A program made the position numbers and the translations under genes. A stretch of 64,000 nt of DNA from Rhodothermia bacterium (lineage in GTDB: Bacteria > Bacteroidota > Rhodothermia > Rhodothermales > UBA2364): contig JAFLBZ010000003.1 in the NCBI GenBank assembly GCA_017303715.1, positions 1 through 64,000 of the forward strand, in the 5' to 3' direction. The notes beneath the pieces were generated by a model. It made no database searches and was not told the origin of the DNA. It saw nothing but the letters and a program-made list of their open reading frames with translations. Positions 45,535-53,040 of this stretch are shown in pieces (position 1 is the stretch's first letter; every line of letters begins with the position of its first letter).

Positions 45535-47408
45535 TATTTCTTTTTCCGCTCCTGTTTGTAAAACATATCAATGCGCTGAATGAGTGAAGTTGCATCGTTA
45601 TACGACGTCTGCATCTTCAAAGGTGTTGGACGAACGGGTGAGAACCGTACCTCGTCCGAAGATTCCAAGAGGCTTCCAAAATCCATACAAAGTTGCTCAT
45701 CCATACCCACCTCCGTCATTTTGGCCAAAAGGTCTTGCCGCAACATGCCTTTTTCCGAGATATTGAGTCGGTCGCCCAAAAATCCCGTTACCGCACGCGC
45801 CACTTCGTCATAAAAAGCTTTCGGCTGATCCTCTCTTAGCAGTTTTTCGGCAAGATGCAGGTGTTTTTGCGCTTCGGATTGTGCGGTGCGGGTTCTCGCA
45901 AAGGCAACATCCGTTTGCATTCGGTCTTGTAATTGGCGGTAGTAAACCAATCCGGCCAAGCCCAACATAGGGATCAGGAAAACAAGAAAGGGCCACCAAT
46001 GGCGGTGCAATGGAATGGCTTCTTGTCTAATCCAGTCGCCAGATGTAGGTAAAATCGTCGCAATATCGTTTACCGGGAATACATTTTTGCCCGTAGCCAA
46101 ATTCTGCGCTGTTCCCGTAGCCCTAAAAGTAAAGGGGCCTGCCGAAATGGTTTTGTAGGCATTCGCTGAAATGTCAAAATAAGAAAAGGAGAAGGCGGGG
46201 ATGGTGTGTTGCCCGTTTTCACGCGGAATAAGGGTAAAGCGAAAGGTCTTATTGCCATACACCTGAACCGAGCGGTCTATCACATTGCTTATTTCGGGAT
46301 CGTACTTTTCGACTACTTCCGGGACATTGAACTGCGGTGCGGCCAAAGTCGCAATATTACCACTTCCACCAATCATGATGGTTACGGTTACGGGAGAACC
46401 CACTTCCACTTTTTCTTTATCCAATGTTGCGGTCATGTTTAAGCGACCAACAGCGCCCGAGAATCCAGCGGGGGCACCATTGGGCAAAGCCCGCACCTGA
46501 ATGGTAATTGGCTCCGAGACAATCGAAATGTTTTGTGCCGGCCCGACATTCCCACCCAGAAAAGCGTCAAAAGGATCGTCCATACGGATCATCGAAACAT
46601 CTGCCTGCACTTTTAGCGGATCAACAATCAATTTGCCGGTTCTTGTAGGGAAAACAGCAACCCGTTTAATCAAGATTTTACGGTAAGGCTCGCCGCCTAT
46701 CGTCTCCAATTCGGTATTTGCCTCTGCATTGAGTTCCTCCCGCCAAAATCCTTCAGCATCCCAAGAATCCGAGAGACGGCTATTCCGGATTTCAACCCCA
46801 CGACGCGCGAAAAGATAATAGGCAATAAACATCTGTTCCCCTTGTACAATTTGCGTGGAACTTGGGATGGCACGAATAAAGACATCCCGCTTAGAAACAT
46901 CAGGCGTAGGCGGCGCTTGTACACTGTTCTGCGGATCATTGGAAAAGGGGTCATCGAAAAGGCTCTTAGACCGAAAACTGGGCGCATTGGGTTTTTTGCC
47001 CTGCCCTACAATCCGAAGGGAAATGGGAGAAGTGGTAAGGGTTTCACGCCCAATTACCACCGTTGTACGCCCAATCGTAACTTCTCCCTCTCTCAAGGGA
47101 CGATAAAACCACGTATAGGTATAAGTTTGTGTGACCTGACCATTGGCAAAGATACTTTTTTTTCCCGTAGAAGCATTGTCGTGCAAGATTTCCAACCCTT
47201 GTGCGTCCGGCGCTTGCGGGGGGTATATATTGGGAAGCGTGCTATTGGCTGAACGAACTTCAACCGTATAAACCACCGACTCGTTCATGGCTACGGTATG
47301 ATCACCCACACTTGCCGTCACACTGATGCGCTGCCCATAGACAGCTGACCCTAATAAAACCGATAGAATGGCCAAGAAACCAATACGAAGTACTTTAATG
47401 CGCAACAT
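45534..47408 (-). CDS. batD: BatD-family envelope protein
   Basis: 624 residues: signal peptide ending AVYGQ, then ISVTASVGDHTVAMNESVVYTVEV and the Ig-like/beta-rich domain repeated through about residue 440 (for example GNIATLAAPQFNVPEVVEKY and PRENGQHTIPAFSFSYFD). A membrane helix (HWWPFLVFLIPMLGLAGLVYY) and a cytoplasmic helical tail follow. The pattern is BatD/oxygen-tolerance protein. It lies between batC and batE, with a six-base gap to batC. Confidence 0.88.
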   Translation of the reverse strand: MLRIKVLRIGFLAILSVLLGSAVYGQRISVTASVGDHTVAMNESVVYTVEVRSANSTLPNIYPPQAPDAQGLEILHDNASTGKKSIFANGQVTQTYTYTWFYRPLREGEVTIGRTTVVIGRETLTTSPISLRIVGQGKKPNAPSFRSKSLFDDPFSNDPQNSVQAPPTPDVSKRDVFIRAIPSSTQIVQGEQMFIAYYLFARRGVEIRNSRLSDSWDAEGFWREELNAEANTELETIGGEPYRKILIKRVAVFPTRTGKLIVDPLKVQADVSMIRMDDPFDAFLGGNVGPAQNISIVSEPITIQVRALPNGAPAGFSGAVGRLNMTATLDKEKVEVGSPVTVTIMIGGSGNIATLAAPQFNVPEVVEKYDPEISNVIDRSVQVYGNKTFRFTLIPRENGQHTIPAFSFSYFDISANAYKTISAGPFTFRATGTAQNLATGKNVFPVNDIATILPTSGDWIRQEAIPLHRHWWPFLVFLIPMLGLAGLVYYRQLQDRMQTDVAFARTRTAQSEAQKHLHLAEKLLREDQPKAFYDEVARAVTGFLGDRLNISEKGMLRQDLLAKMTEVGMDEQLCMDFGSLLESSDEVRFSPVRPTPLKMQTSYNDATSLIQRIDMFYKQERKKK

Positions 47409-47414
47409 CGGAGG

Positions 47415-48263
47415 TTACCAATCTTTTTCAATGGTGGAAGGTTGTGCCGGACGTCTCCGGAGTTGCTGTAAAAGCCGCTGTTCGTCGTTCTTCATGGCTT
47501 CCAGAATCTGCCGCGCTTGTTCAGGATTGACCTTTTTTTCGGGTTTTTGAGGCTGGGGCTTGGGTGGGTTCTGAGACTCCGGCTTTTGCTGGTCTTTGTT
47601 CTGTTGCTGGTCTTTGTTCTGTTGCTGGTCTTTGTTCTGTTGCTGGTCTTTGTTCTGTTGCTGGTCTTTGTTCTGTTGCTGGTCTTTGTTCTGTTGCTGG
47701 TCTTTGTTCTGTTGTTGCTCTTTGTTCTGTTGTTGGTCTTTGTTCTGTTGTTGGTCTTTGTTCTGTTGTTGGTCTTTGTTCTGTTGTTGGTCTTTGTTCT
47801 GTTTCCCACCTCCATTTTTTTGGAGTTGGCGGCGTGCTAATTCGTAATTATACCGTGCATTGGCATTGTTCGGGTCGGCCAACATTGCTTGACGATAAGC
47901 CTCTAAAGCTTGTTCTGGTTTTTGCGCACCCATTGCCGCATTACCACGGTTATATGCCCCTCGGCTAAAATCGCCTTTGTCCGTTGCGGCGAGCATTGCC
48001 CGTTCAAAGGCTTCATCGGCCTGTGCGTACTGCTTTTGACGGTACAAACTACTTCCAAGATTATTGTATAAAGCAGATAGGTCTTTGGAAGGCTGGGACT
48101 TCATCGTAGAAATTCCCTGACGATAATGCTGTGCCGCCTCCGCATATTTTTTTTCGGTATAACGCGCATTACCCTTCCGGCCCAATCCAGATCCGTCTTG
48201 GGCGTAGCCAAGTGTTGCGAAAAAAAACCACAACCCTAAAATTTGCACAAAAATGAACCTCAT
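47415..48263 (-). CDS. batC: BatC-like TPR protein with NKDQQQ repeats
   Basis: The ATG at 48263 (MRFIFVQILGLWFFF) opens a signal peptide ending LGYAQ; a frame open from 48311 adds unlikely residues. About 282 residues. Three or four TPRs follow (GNARYTEKKYAEAAQHYRQGIS, LYNNLGSSLYRQKQYAQADEAFERAM, PNNANARYNYELARRQL). Then come twelve copies of a six-residue NK(D/E)QQQ unit and a Pro/Lys-rich stretch (PESQNPPKPQPQKPEKK). The C-terminus RQILEAMKNDEQRLLQQLRR resembles that of BatC. Gene order batC-batD-batE is as in Bacteroidota, but batA and batB are not upstream. Confidence 0.78.
   Translation of the reverse strand: MRFIFVQILGLWFFFATLGYAQDGSGLGRKGNARYTEKKYAEAAQHYRQGISTMKSQPSKDLSALYNNLGSSLYRQKQYAQADEAFERAMLAATDKGDFSRGAYNRGNAAMGAQKPEQALEAYRQAMLADPNNANARYNYELARRQLQKNGGGKQNKDQQQNKDQQQNKDQQQNKDQQQNKEQQQNKDQQQNKDQQQNKDQQQNKDQQQNKDQQQNKDQQQNKDQQKPESQNPPKPQPQKPEKKVNPEQARQILEAMKNDEQRLLQQLRRRPAQPSTIEKDW
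47588..47800. repeat. 18-bp coding tandem repeat (12 units)
   Basis: Twelve units of 18 bp, each coding for NK(D/E)QQQ in the batC frame; the fifth is NKEQQQ and the last ends QQK. The first four (in gene direction) use CAA for the first Gln of the triplet, the later ones use CAG, so the array has two homogeneous blocks meeting near the NKE unit. Such arrays change copy number by slippage; whole units keep the frame. Confidence 0.9.
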
Positions 48264-48355
48264 AACCTGTAACTTCAAGGTAAAGTAAAAGCCGTTGTAG
48301 CGATAGACCAATCAAAGACGTTATGTATTTTAATTGGTTCCAAACCTGAGGACGA

Positions 48356-49051
48356 TCAATAGCGCTGCATCTCATTTGTTTTCCACCAATTTACGGCCGC
48401 TTTCTGTAGCGCAACCGGTGCATTTTTCAGGCTCGCATCCACCCGCATATCCGGCTTTTCGGCCAATTTACCCTGAATCCTCAATCCCCGCGTACCTCGG
48501 ATGGCATACTTTGTCTGGCCTTTATGGAGGATTAACTTCATATCGTCCGGACTTACATCCCCTTTACATGCCAAGGTGTATAACAAAAGTGTTTCTGCCT
48601 GCCCGTCGCCATCCAAATCTTCCACTTTTGGGGAATCCGGAAGATATTCTAAGGTAATATCCACCGGGCACTCTTTAACGAAATCCTGAATTTTCCATTG
48701 CTGGGTATAAGTATTACCCGTTTTTAAAAAATGATAGCCATACAAATAGGCCGATCGGGTATCCTCTTTCCACGCTTCTTCACGGATACTTTGGACAAGC
48801 AGGTGCTCGCCATTGCTTTCCTGCCAAGTTGCAACAGCAACCACACGCCCACTTGCTTGCACGCCCATGGGTAAAATTGGCTCCTCACGGTCAATCACCA
48901 AATGTTGCACGCCCACAACTTGCTGTATCTGATTTTCAGGAGCAGAGGCTGCTTCTGGCCGTTTTTTTGACGATGTTACCTGAGGAGGCTCATTTTTAGG
49001 CGTCTCGCAACCAACGCCCAAGAAGAGCAAAAAGGCTAAGAAAAATCGCAT
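48356..49051 (-). CDS. Lipoprotein of unknown function with a DLDGDG motif
   Basis: 231 residues, lipobox GVGC (Cys15), then a Ser/Pro/Lys-rich linker and a beta-rich body with KVEDLDGDGQAETLLLYT, resembling calcium-binding (FG-GAP/EF-like) loops, and LILHKGQTKYAIRGTRG. Seen as a hypothetical secreted lipoprotein in Bacteroidota. Monocistronic, upstream of batC in the same direction. No function can be named. Confidence 0.7.
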   Translation of the reverse strand: MRFFLAFLLFLGVGCETPKNEPPQVTSSKKRPEAASAPENQIQQVVGVQHLVIDREEPILPMGVQASGRVVAVATWQESNGEHLLVQSIREEAWKEDTRSAYLYGYHFLKTGNTYTQQWKIQDFVKECPVDITLEYLPDSPKVEDLDGDGQAETLLLYTLACKGDVSPDDMKLILHKGQTKYAIRGTRGLRIQGKLAEKPDMRVDASLKNAPVALQKAAVNWWKTNEMQRY

Positions 49052-49147
49052 AACGTAAGGATTTGTGATTAACTATTTGGTGACCAATTATTGAACCTAA
49101 TCTCCGAAATACAAGAGCTTGTCCAAAACAAAGACATGCTTTTTTAT

Positions 49148-49744
49148 TTAACGATTGGTGGTAATCCCTGCCAAGACATAGGCGGAATAATAATAAACTT
49201 CACGGATCAAAAAATCAAACTTGGTATCCCAAGTCTTATACCGCGAAGAAGGTGTAGGAGCAGGAAAAACAATCATCCCAGCATCTCGCCCCATTGTAAT
49301 CGCCCTTTTCATATGGAAGGGGTCGCTAACCAGTAATAGCCGCTTTAGTCCCAACTCCCGCGTAAGGCGGGTTGCTTCACGTACATTCTCCCAAGTCGTT
49401 TGAGAAACCGTCTCTATGTGGATTTGCGAAGCCGGTACACCTTGTTGAATGGCATAACGCCGTGCCACTTCCGACTCTGCCATGGGCGCACCTTTACCTT
49501 TTCCGCCAGTAAAAACCAATACCGATACCTGGCCTTTTTGAAAAAGTTGGATCGCGTGGTTCACCCGCTCACGCAATACGGGCGAGGGTTTGTTATACCA
49601 AGCCGCAGCACCCAACACAACCGCAGCATCTGCAACCCGCTCATCATGTACCGATGAATAGGTATAGATCAGTACCGTAACGCCCAATAACCACACCAAT
49701 GCCGCAAGAGGCAAGAACAAAATATAACGGACTTTTTTTCTCAT
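49148..49744 (-). CDS. YdcF/DUF218-family membrane protein
   Basis: The ATG at 49744 (MRKKVRYILFLPLAALVW) opens an N-terminal membrane anchor, for 198 residues. The DUF218 core follows: DAAVVLGAAAWYNKPSPVLRERV, VFTGGKGKGAPMAESEVAR and LLVSDPFHMKRAITMGRDAG. Relatives (YdcF, SanA, ElyC) affect envelope integrity. A single gene, 97 bases after the lipoprotein gene. Confidence 0.85.
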   Translation of the reverse strand: MRKKVRYILFLPLAALVWLLGVTVLIYTYSSVHDERVADAAVVLGAAAWYNKPSPVLRERVNHAIQLFQKGQVSVLVFTGGKGKGAPMAESEVARRYAIQQGVPASQIHIETVSQTTWENVREATRLTRELGLKRLLLVSDPFHMKRAITMGRDAGMIVFPAPTPSSRYKTWDTKFDFLIREVYYYSAYVLAGITTNR

Positions 49745-49774
49745 TAACAAGGGCGTTGAATGGCGAACATGCAA

Positions 49775-50161
49775 ACGTGGAATACTCTAATACACAAAAT
49801 ACGCTACATTAGGGGTTCTGTTTCATGCCAACTCTGTGAACCAATTCGTAAATCTTTCAAAATATTTTACACCAAGCCACCCTGCTTCTCTTAAATTTCA
49901 ATCTCTGATATTAAATTTACGTTACAAAAACATCTTTAATCGCAGTTTTTAAAAGCAATAACATGTTACTTCCTGAAAAAGAATTTAGGTATTGATATTA
50001 GGATGCTGTATATTGTTGAATCATTGAGCTTGCATCGCGGAATACTGCTTCTCATCTTGTTTCAAAAAGTTAACGCTCGTTTTTGTAATAAGAAATCCAA
50101 TTCAGTGGTCTCACATGCAGTTTAAAATCTCTATACTTCTTATTTATTTACGTATTGTTTT
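49775..50161. other. Long AT-rich leader of the RRM gene
   Basis: AT-rich region between the YdcF-like gene and the RNA-binding protein gene. No hairpin or clear promoter was recognised. Long untranslated leaders are common for RNA-binding and cold-shock genes, so a 5' regulatory leader is possible. Confidence 0.35.
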
Positions 50162-50638
50162 ATGAACATTTTTGTTGGTAACCTGTCTGGCGAAACAACT
50201 GCAGACGATCTGCGCGCCACGTTTTCTGAATATGGTTACGTGAAACACAGCGCGGTTATTAAAGACCGCGAGACGGGACAGTCCCGTGGCTTCGGGTTTG
50301 TTGAAATGCCCGATAATGATGAAGCAAAGGCCGCTATGGAGGCCCTCAACGGAGCAGACTTAGGAGGAAAAGACCTCCTCGTTAACGAAGCACGTCCACG
50401 TGAAGAGCGTTCGGGTGGATTCCAGCGCCGCGATGGTGGCGACCGTCCCCGCCGTGATTTTGGCGACCGTCCCCGCCGTGATTTTGGCGACCGTCCTCCC
50501 CGCCGTGATTTTGGCGACCGTCCTCCACGTCGCGAATTTGGTGGTGATCGCCCACCCCGTCGTGATTTTGGCGACCGTCCTCCACGTCGTGATAATTCTT
50601 CGAGACCTCCACGCCATTGGGATAATGACGAAGAATAG
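50162..50638 (+). CDS. RRM RNA-binding protein with an Arg/Gly/Pro-rich tail
   Basis: 158 residues. One RRM (residues 1-80) has both RNP motifs: RNP2 MNIFVGNLSG and RNP1 SRGFGFVEM. The tail is made of near-identical GDRP(P)RRDFG repeats, resembling RGG-type RNA-binding tails of eukaryotes. Bacterial proteins of this type (Rbp in cyanobacteria and Bacteroidota) often respond to cold. Monocistronic, with a strong terminator. Confidence 0.93.
   Translation: MNIFVGNLSGETTADDLRATFSEYGYVKHSAVIKDRETGQSRGFGFVEMPDNDEAKAAMEALNGADLGGKDLLVNEARPREERSGGFQRRDGGDRPRRDFGDRPRRDFGDRPPRRDFGDRPPRREFGGDRPPRRDFGDRPPRRDNSSRPPRHWDNDEE
50438..50593 (+). repeat. Coding repeats of the RRM tail
   Basis: Units of 24-27 bp, starting GGCGACCGTCC(CC) and ending CGTGATTTT, encode GDRP(P)RRDFG six times with small changes. 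The DNA is nearly identical between units, so the tail length may vary between strains. Confidence 0.85.
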
Positions 50639-50658
50639 TCAAATCTGATGTCTAAAGA

Positions 50659-50697
50659 TAAACCGCATTGCTTTTTGGTGATGCGGTTTATTTTTTA
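50659..50697. terminator. Bidirectional terminator between the RRM gene and pepE
   Basis: TAAACCGCAT (50659-50668) and ATGCGGTTTA (50681-50690) form a perfect 10-bp stem around 12 bases, followed on the plus strand by TTTTTT. It lies between two convergent genes. Confidence 0.9.
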
Positions 50698-51414
50698 TGG
50701 CCGCTGCAGCAATAACGCAAAATCGTCGTCCTCGCCAAGGTCTAACGGTGCTGTACCAAAATGGAAAATACGCACCTTTTTGGAGCCAACCATGCGCATA
50801 TCTTCGCCTTCTACCCGAAACAGACAACCCTCTGGCAAGCCAGCTACAAACATATCGCGATTAACCTCGATATATTCTTTTAAACGATCGTCTCTGGTTT
50901 CACCCATATGACCGGGCGGATGTAAAGAAGTGTAGTGTGGGTTGATCTGGAAAGGAATGAGGTCTAAGGCGTCAAAACTTGGGGGCTGTATGATTGGCAT
51001 GTCATTGGTTGTTTGGAGGGTAGGGCACGTAATATTACCTCCGGCACTCCAGCCCATATAGGGGACGCCAGCCAAAACTGACGACTGAATAGCCTCCACT
51101 AAATTGTTCTTATAAAGGTGGTACATTAAATGAAAGGTGTTTCCCCCGCCCACCAATAAGCCTTGTGCGTTCTGAATGGCCGCAATGGGGTCTGTCAATG
51201 TATGGATACTGATCACTTTAAACCCTAAGCGAAAAAGTCCGCCTTGTACCCAATTGGCATAGTCATCCCACGCCAGAGTTACACCAGCATAAGGTATAAA
51301 AATCAACTCTCGAACATCCGAACCAAAGAAGTCCTGTATTTCTTTAATAGCCCATTCAAAAGGCAGTTCATCCGGATGGTTACGCGAATTACTAAGCAGT
51401 AGAAGTCTTTTCAT
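50695..51414 (-). CDS. pepE: Peptidase E (alpha-aspartyl dipeptidase)
   Basis: Serine peptidase of family S51 that cleaves Asp-X dipeptides. The ATG at 51414 (MKRLLLLSNSRN) is preferred over one two codons upstream. 239 residues. The nucleophile Ser lies in YMGWSAGGNIT, with GGGNTFHLMYHL before it and INPHYTSLHPPGHMGE later (His of the triad). Last gene of its strand before the terminator. Confidence 0.92.
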   Translation of the reverse strand: MKRLLLLSNSRNHPDELPFEWAIKEIQDFFGSDVRELIFIPYAGVTLAWDDYANWVQGGLFRLGFKVISIHTLTDPIAAIQNAQGLLVGGGNTFHLMYHLYKNNLVEAIQSSVLAGVPYMGWSAGGNITCPTLQTTNDMPIIQPPSFDALDLIPFQINPHYTSLHPPGHMGETRDDRLKEYIEVNRDMFVAGLPEGCLFRVEGEDMRMVGSKKVRIFHFGTAPLDLGEDDDFALLLQRP

Positions 51415-51479
51415 GGTCATGACTTACCAAAAAAGGCAGGGATAAAATCCACTGCCTCTTCGATGAAAATAATCTGTTA

Positions 51480-52907
51480 TCAATTGGCTGTACGAACCAA
51501 ACGGAAGCCAATATTGGCGCCTTTAAAGTCACCGGGGGCTGCACCACGTACAAAGACCCGCATTTCGTCGGATGGTACATCAAAAGAGCCGCCACGAATT
51601 ACACGAGACGTACCCGATGATGGGCCCATTGGGTCTTTTGAGGCTTCGGGAAGTTTGTAGTACTCTTCATCATACCAATCCAAAACCCACTCGGCCACGT
51701 TCCCATGCACGTCATACACCCCAAAGGCATTCGGGAAGAAGCTGCCTACTGGAGAAGTTTCCTTCCCATCGAAGCGCGAGCCACAGTCCGCACAGTTTGC
51801 GCGCCCCGAACCCGTGTCGTTGCCCCATGTGAAAGAACGTGTAGAACCAGCCCGTGCCACATACTCCCATTCCGCTTCTGTTGGTAGGCGGTATAGCGTA
51901 GTTCCTTCGCGCTCGTTTAGGCGAGAAATGAAGACTTGAACCTCTTCATAGGATACGTTTTCTACTGGTTTTTTGGGATCCTTGGAGGAACTTGGATTTG
52001 CCCCCATAACGGCCACCCATTCTGCTTGGGTTACTTCAAATTTGCCAAACCACACCCCCTTGGTCAAGTCAACGGGATGTATTGGTCTTTGATCGAAGTA
52101 AGCATTTCCACCCATTTTAAAAATACCTCCCGGAATCCAGACCATTTGGGCATTAAGCGAATTCTCCCAAGATTGGCCAACATTGGGGCTTGCAGGTGGC
52201 GCAACAGCCATCCGAACAATTGGCGGGAGACTCGGCGCTGTATCGGCCACCGCAACTGGAGGTGTTTGCGTATTGGCCGCAGGCGGCGGGTCAACGGGGG
52301 GGGTAACTGGTTGTTCTGTTGTATTTTGCCGCGTGTTTTGTTGTACTTGAAAGAGGCTATCTACCACGCGTTGTTGGCGGCGGATAGCGTCCTCGGCATT
52401 AATTCTCAAGGCATCCAAACGGCGGAGCCGCTCGGCATACAACCGCGACATATCCAGTTCCCAAGACACATTTCTACCAGCCGCTACGCGAGGTGCACGC
52501 TGGATCCACGAAAAGTCCATATTGGGAACAATTACCTGAACATCGTTTGTTTGTCGTTGCAAGGTGATTGCATAGGGTTTTCCGGCCTCTAAATTAATGA
52601 CAGGGCCATTATTCACCCGAATTTGGACATTTTCCACGGTGGTAACCGTCAGAATGCGCTCGGCGTCATTTCGGGCAGGTGCTCCCTGATCGCTTGCCGG
52701 ACGACTGGTAGCGACGGCTGGCCTTGGAGCAGGGGCATTCCGAGTAGCTGTAGGCGTATTTGTTGGCCTAACGGGTGTTGTTGTGGTGGTTGCTGGTTTA
52801 GCTGCGGGTTTGGAGCCTGAAGGTTTTTTCTGTGCCCAAGTATTAGGTACAAACAACCCCATTCCTATCAACAAACACGCAATAACCAACTTTTTACTTT
52901 GCTTCAT
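51480..52907 (-). CDS. Secreted SUMF1/FGE-like protein without the oxidase cysteines
   Basis: 475 residues. A signal peptide ends NTWAQ, followed by an Ala/Pro/Thr-rich linker and a PEGA-like segment (ILTVTTVENVQIRVNNGPVI). A charged helix and a second Pro-rich linker come next. The formylglycine-generating-enzyme-type domain follows from about residue 255: MVWIPGGIFKMGGNAYFDQRP, KFEVTQAEWVAVMG, YRLPTEAEWEYVARAG, VYDVHGNVAEWVLDWYD, VIRGGSFDVPSDEMRVFVRG. The two Cys of true FGE are absent after the RGGS motif, so it is unlikely to make formylglycine; a binding or structural role is more probable. It has a CADC motif of its own. Downstream of the kinase with the same domain. Confidence 0.82.
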   Translation of the reverse strand: MKQSKKLVIACLLIGMGLFVPNTWAQKKPSGSKPAAKPATTTTTPVRPTNTPTATRNAPAPRPAVATSRPASDQGAPARNDAERILTVTTVENVQIRVNNGPVINLEAGKPYAITLQRQTNDVQVIVPNMDFSWIQRAPRVAAGRNVSWELDMSRLYAERLRRLDALRINAEDAIRRQQRVVDSLFQVQQNTRQNTTEQPVTPPVDPPPAANTQTPPVAVADTAPSLPPIVRMAVAPPASPNVGQSWENSLNAQMVWIPGGIFKMGGNAYFDQRPIHPVDLTKGVWFGKFEVTQAEWVAVMGANPSSSKDPKKPVENVSYEEVQVFISRLNEREGTTLYRLPTEAEWEYVARAGSTRSFTWGNDTGSGRANCADCGSRFDGKETSPVGSFFPNAFGVYDVHGNVAEWVLDWYDEEYYKLPEASKDPMGPSSGTSRVIRGGSFDVPSDEMRVFVRGAAPGDFKGANIGFRLVRTAN

Positions 52908-53040
52908 AGGGAATCAATCAATGGGCGGGGAAGCTTTTTGGTGATGGTTTAAAGATTCTCCCAAGCCGTCGTGAAGGAATTTCGATCTATCCTAAAAGCC
53001 ACGAATACGCGAAATATCAAGTCCTTTAGATGTTAAAAAC

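Noticed and set aside
47588-47800. Tandem 18-bp units that could look like a CRISPR array
   Set aside because: There are no unique spacers, and the units are in frame within batC.
47517-47968. Several long plus-strand frames across the batC repeat, rich in Leu/Val or Cys/Trp
   Set aside because: They are the complementary reading of the 18-bp coding repeat, which leaves all frames open.
50360-50648. Frames opposite to and alongside the RRM tail repeats
   Set aside because: Open only because of the repeat; the RRM frame is clearly the coding one.
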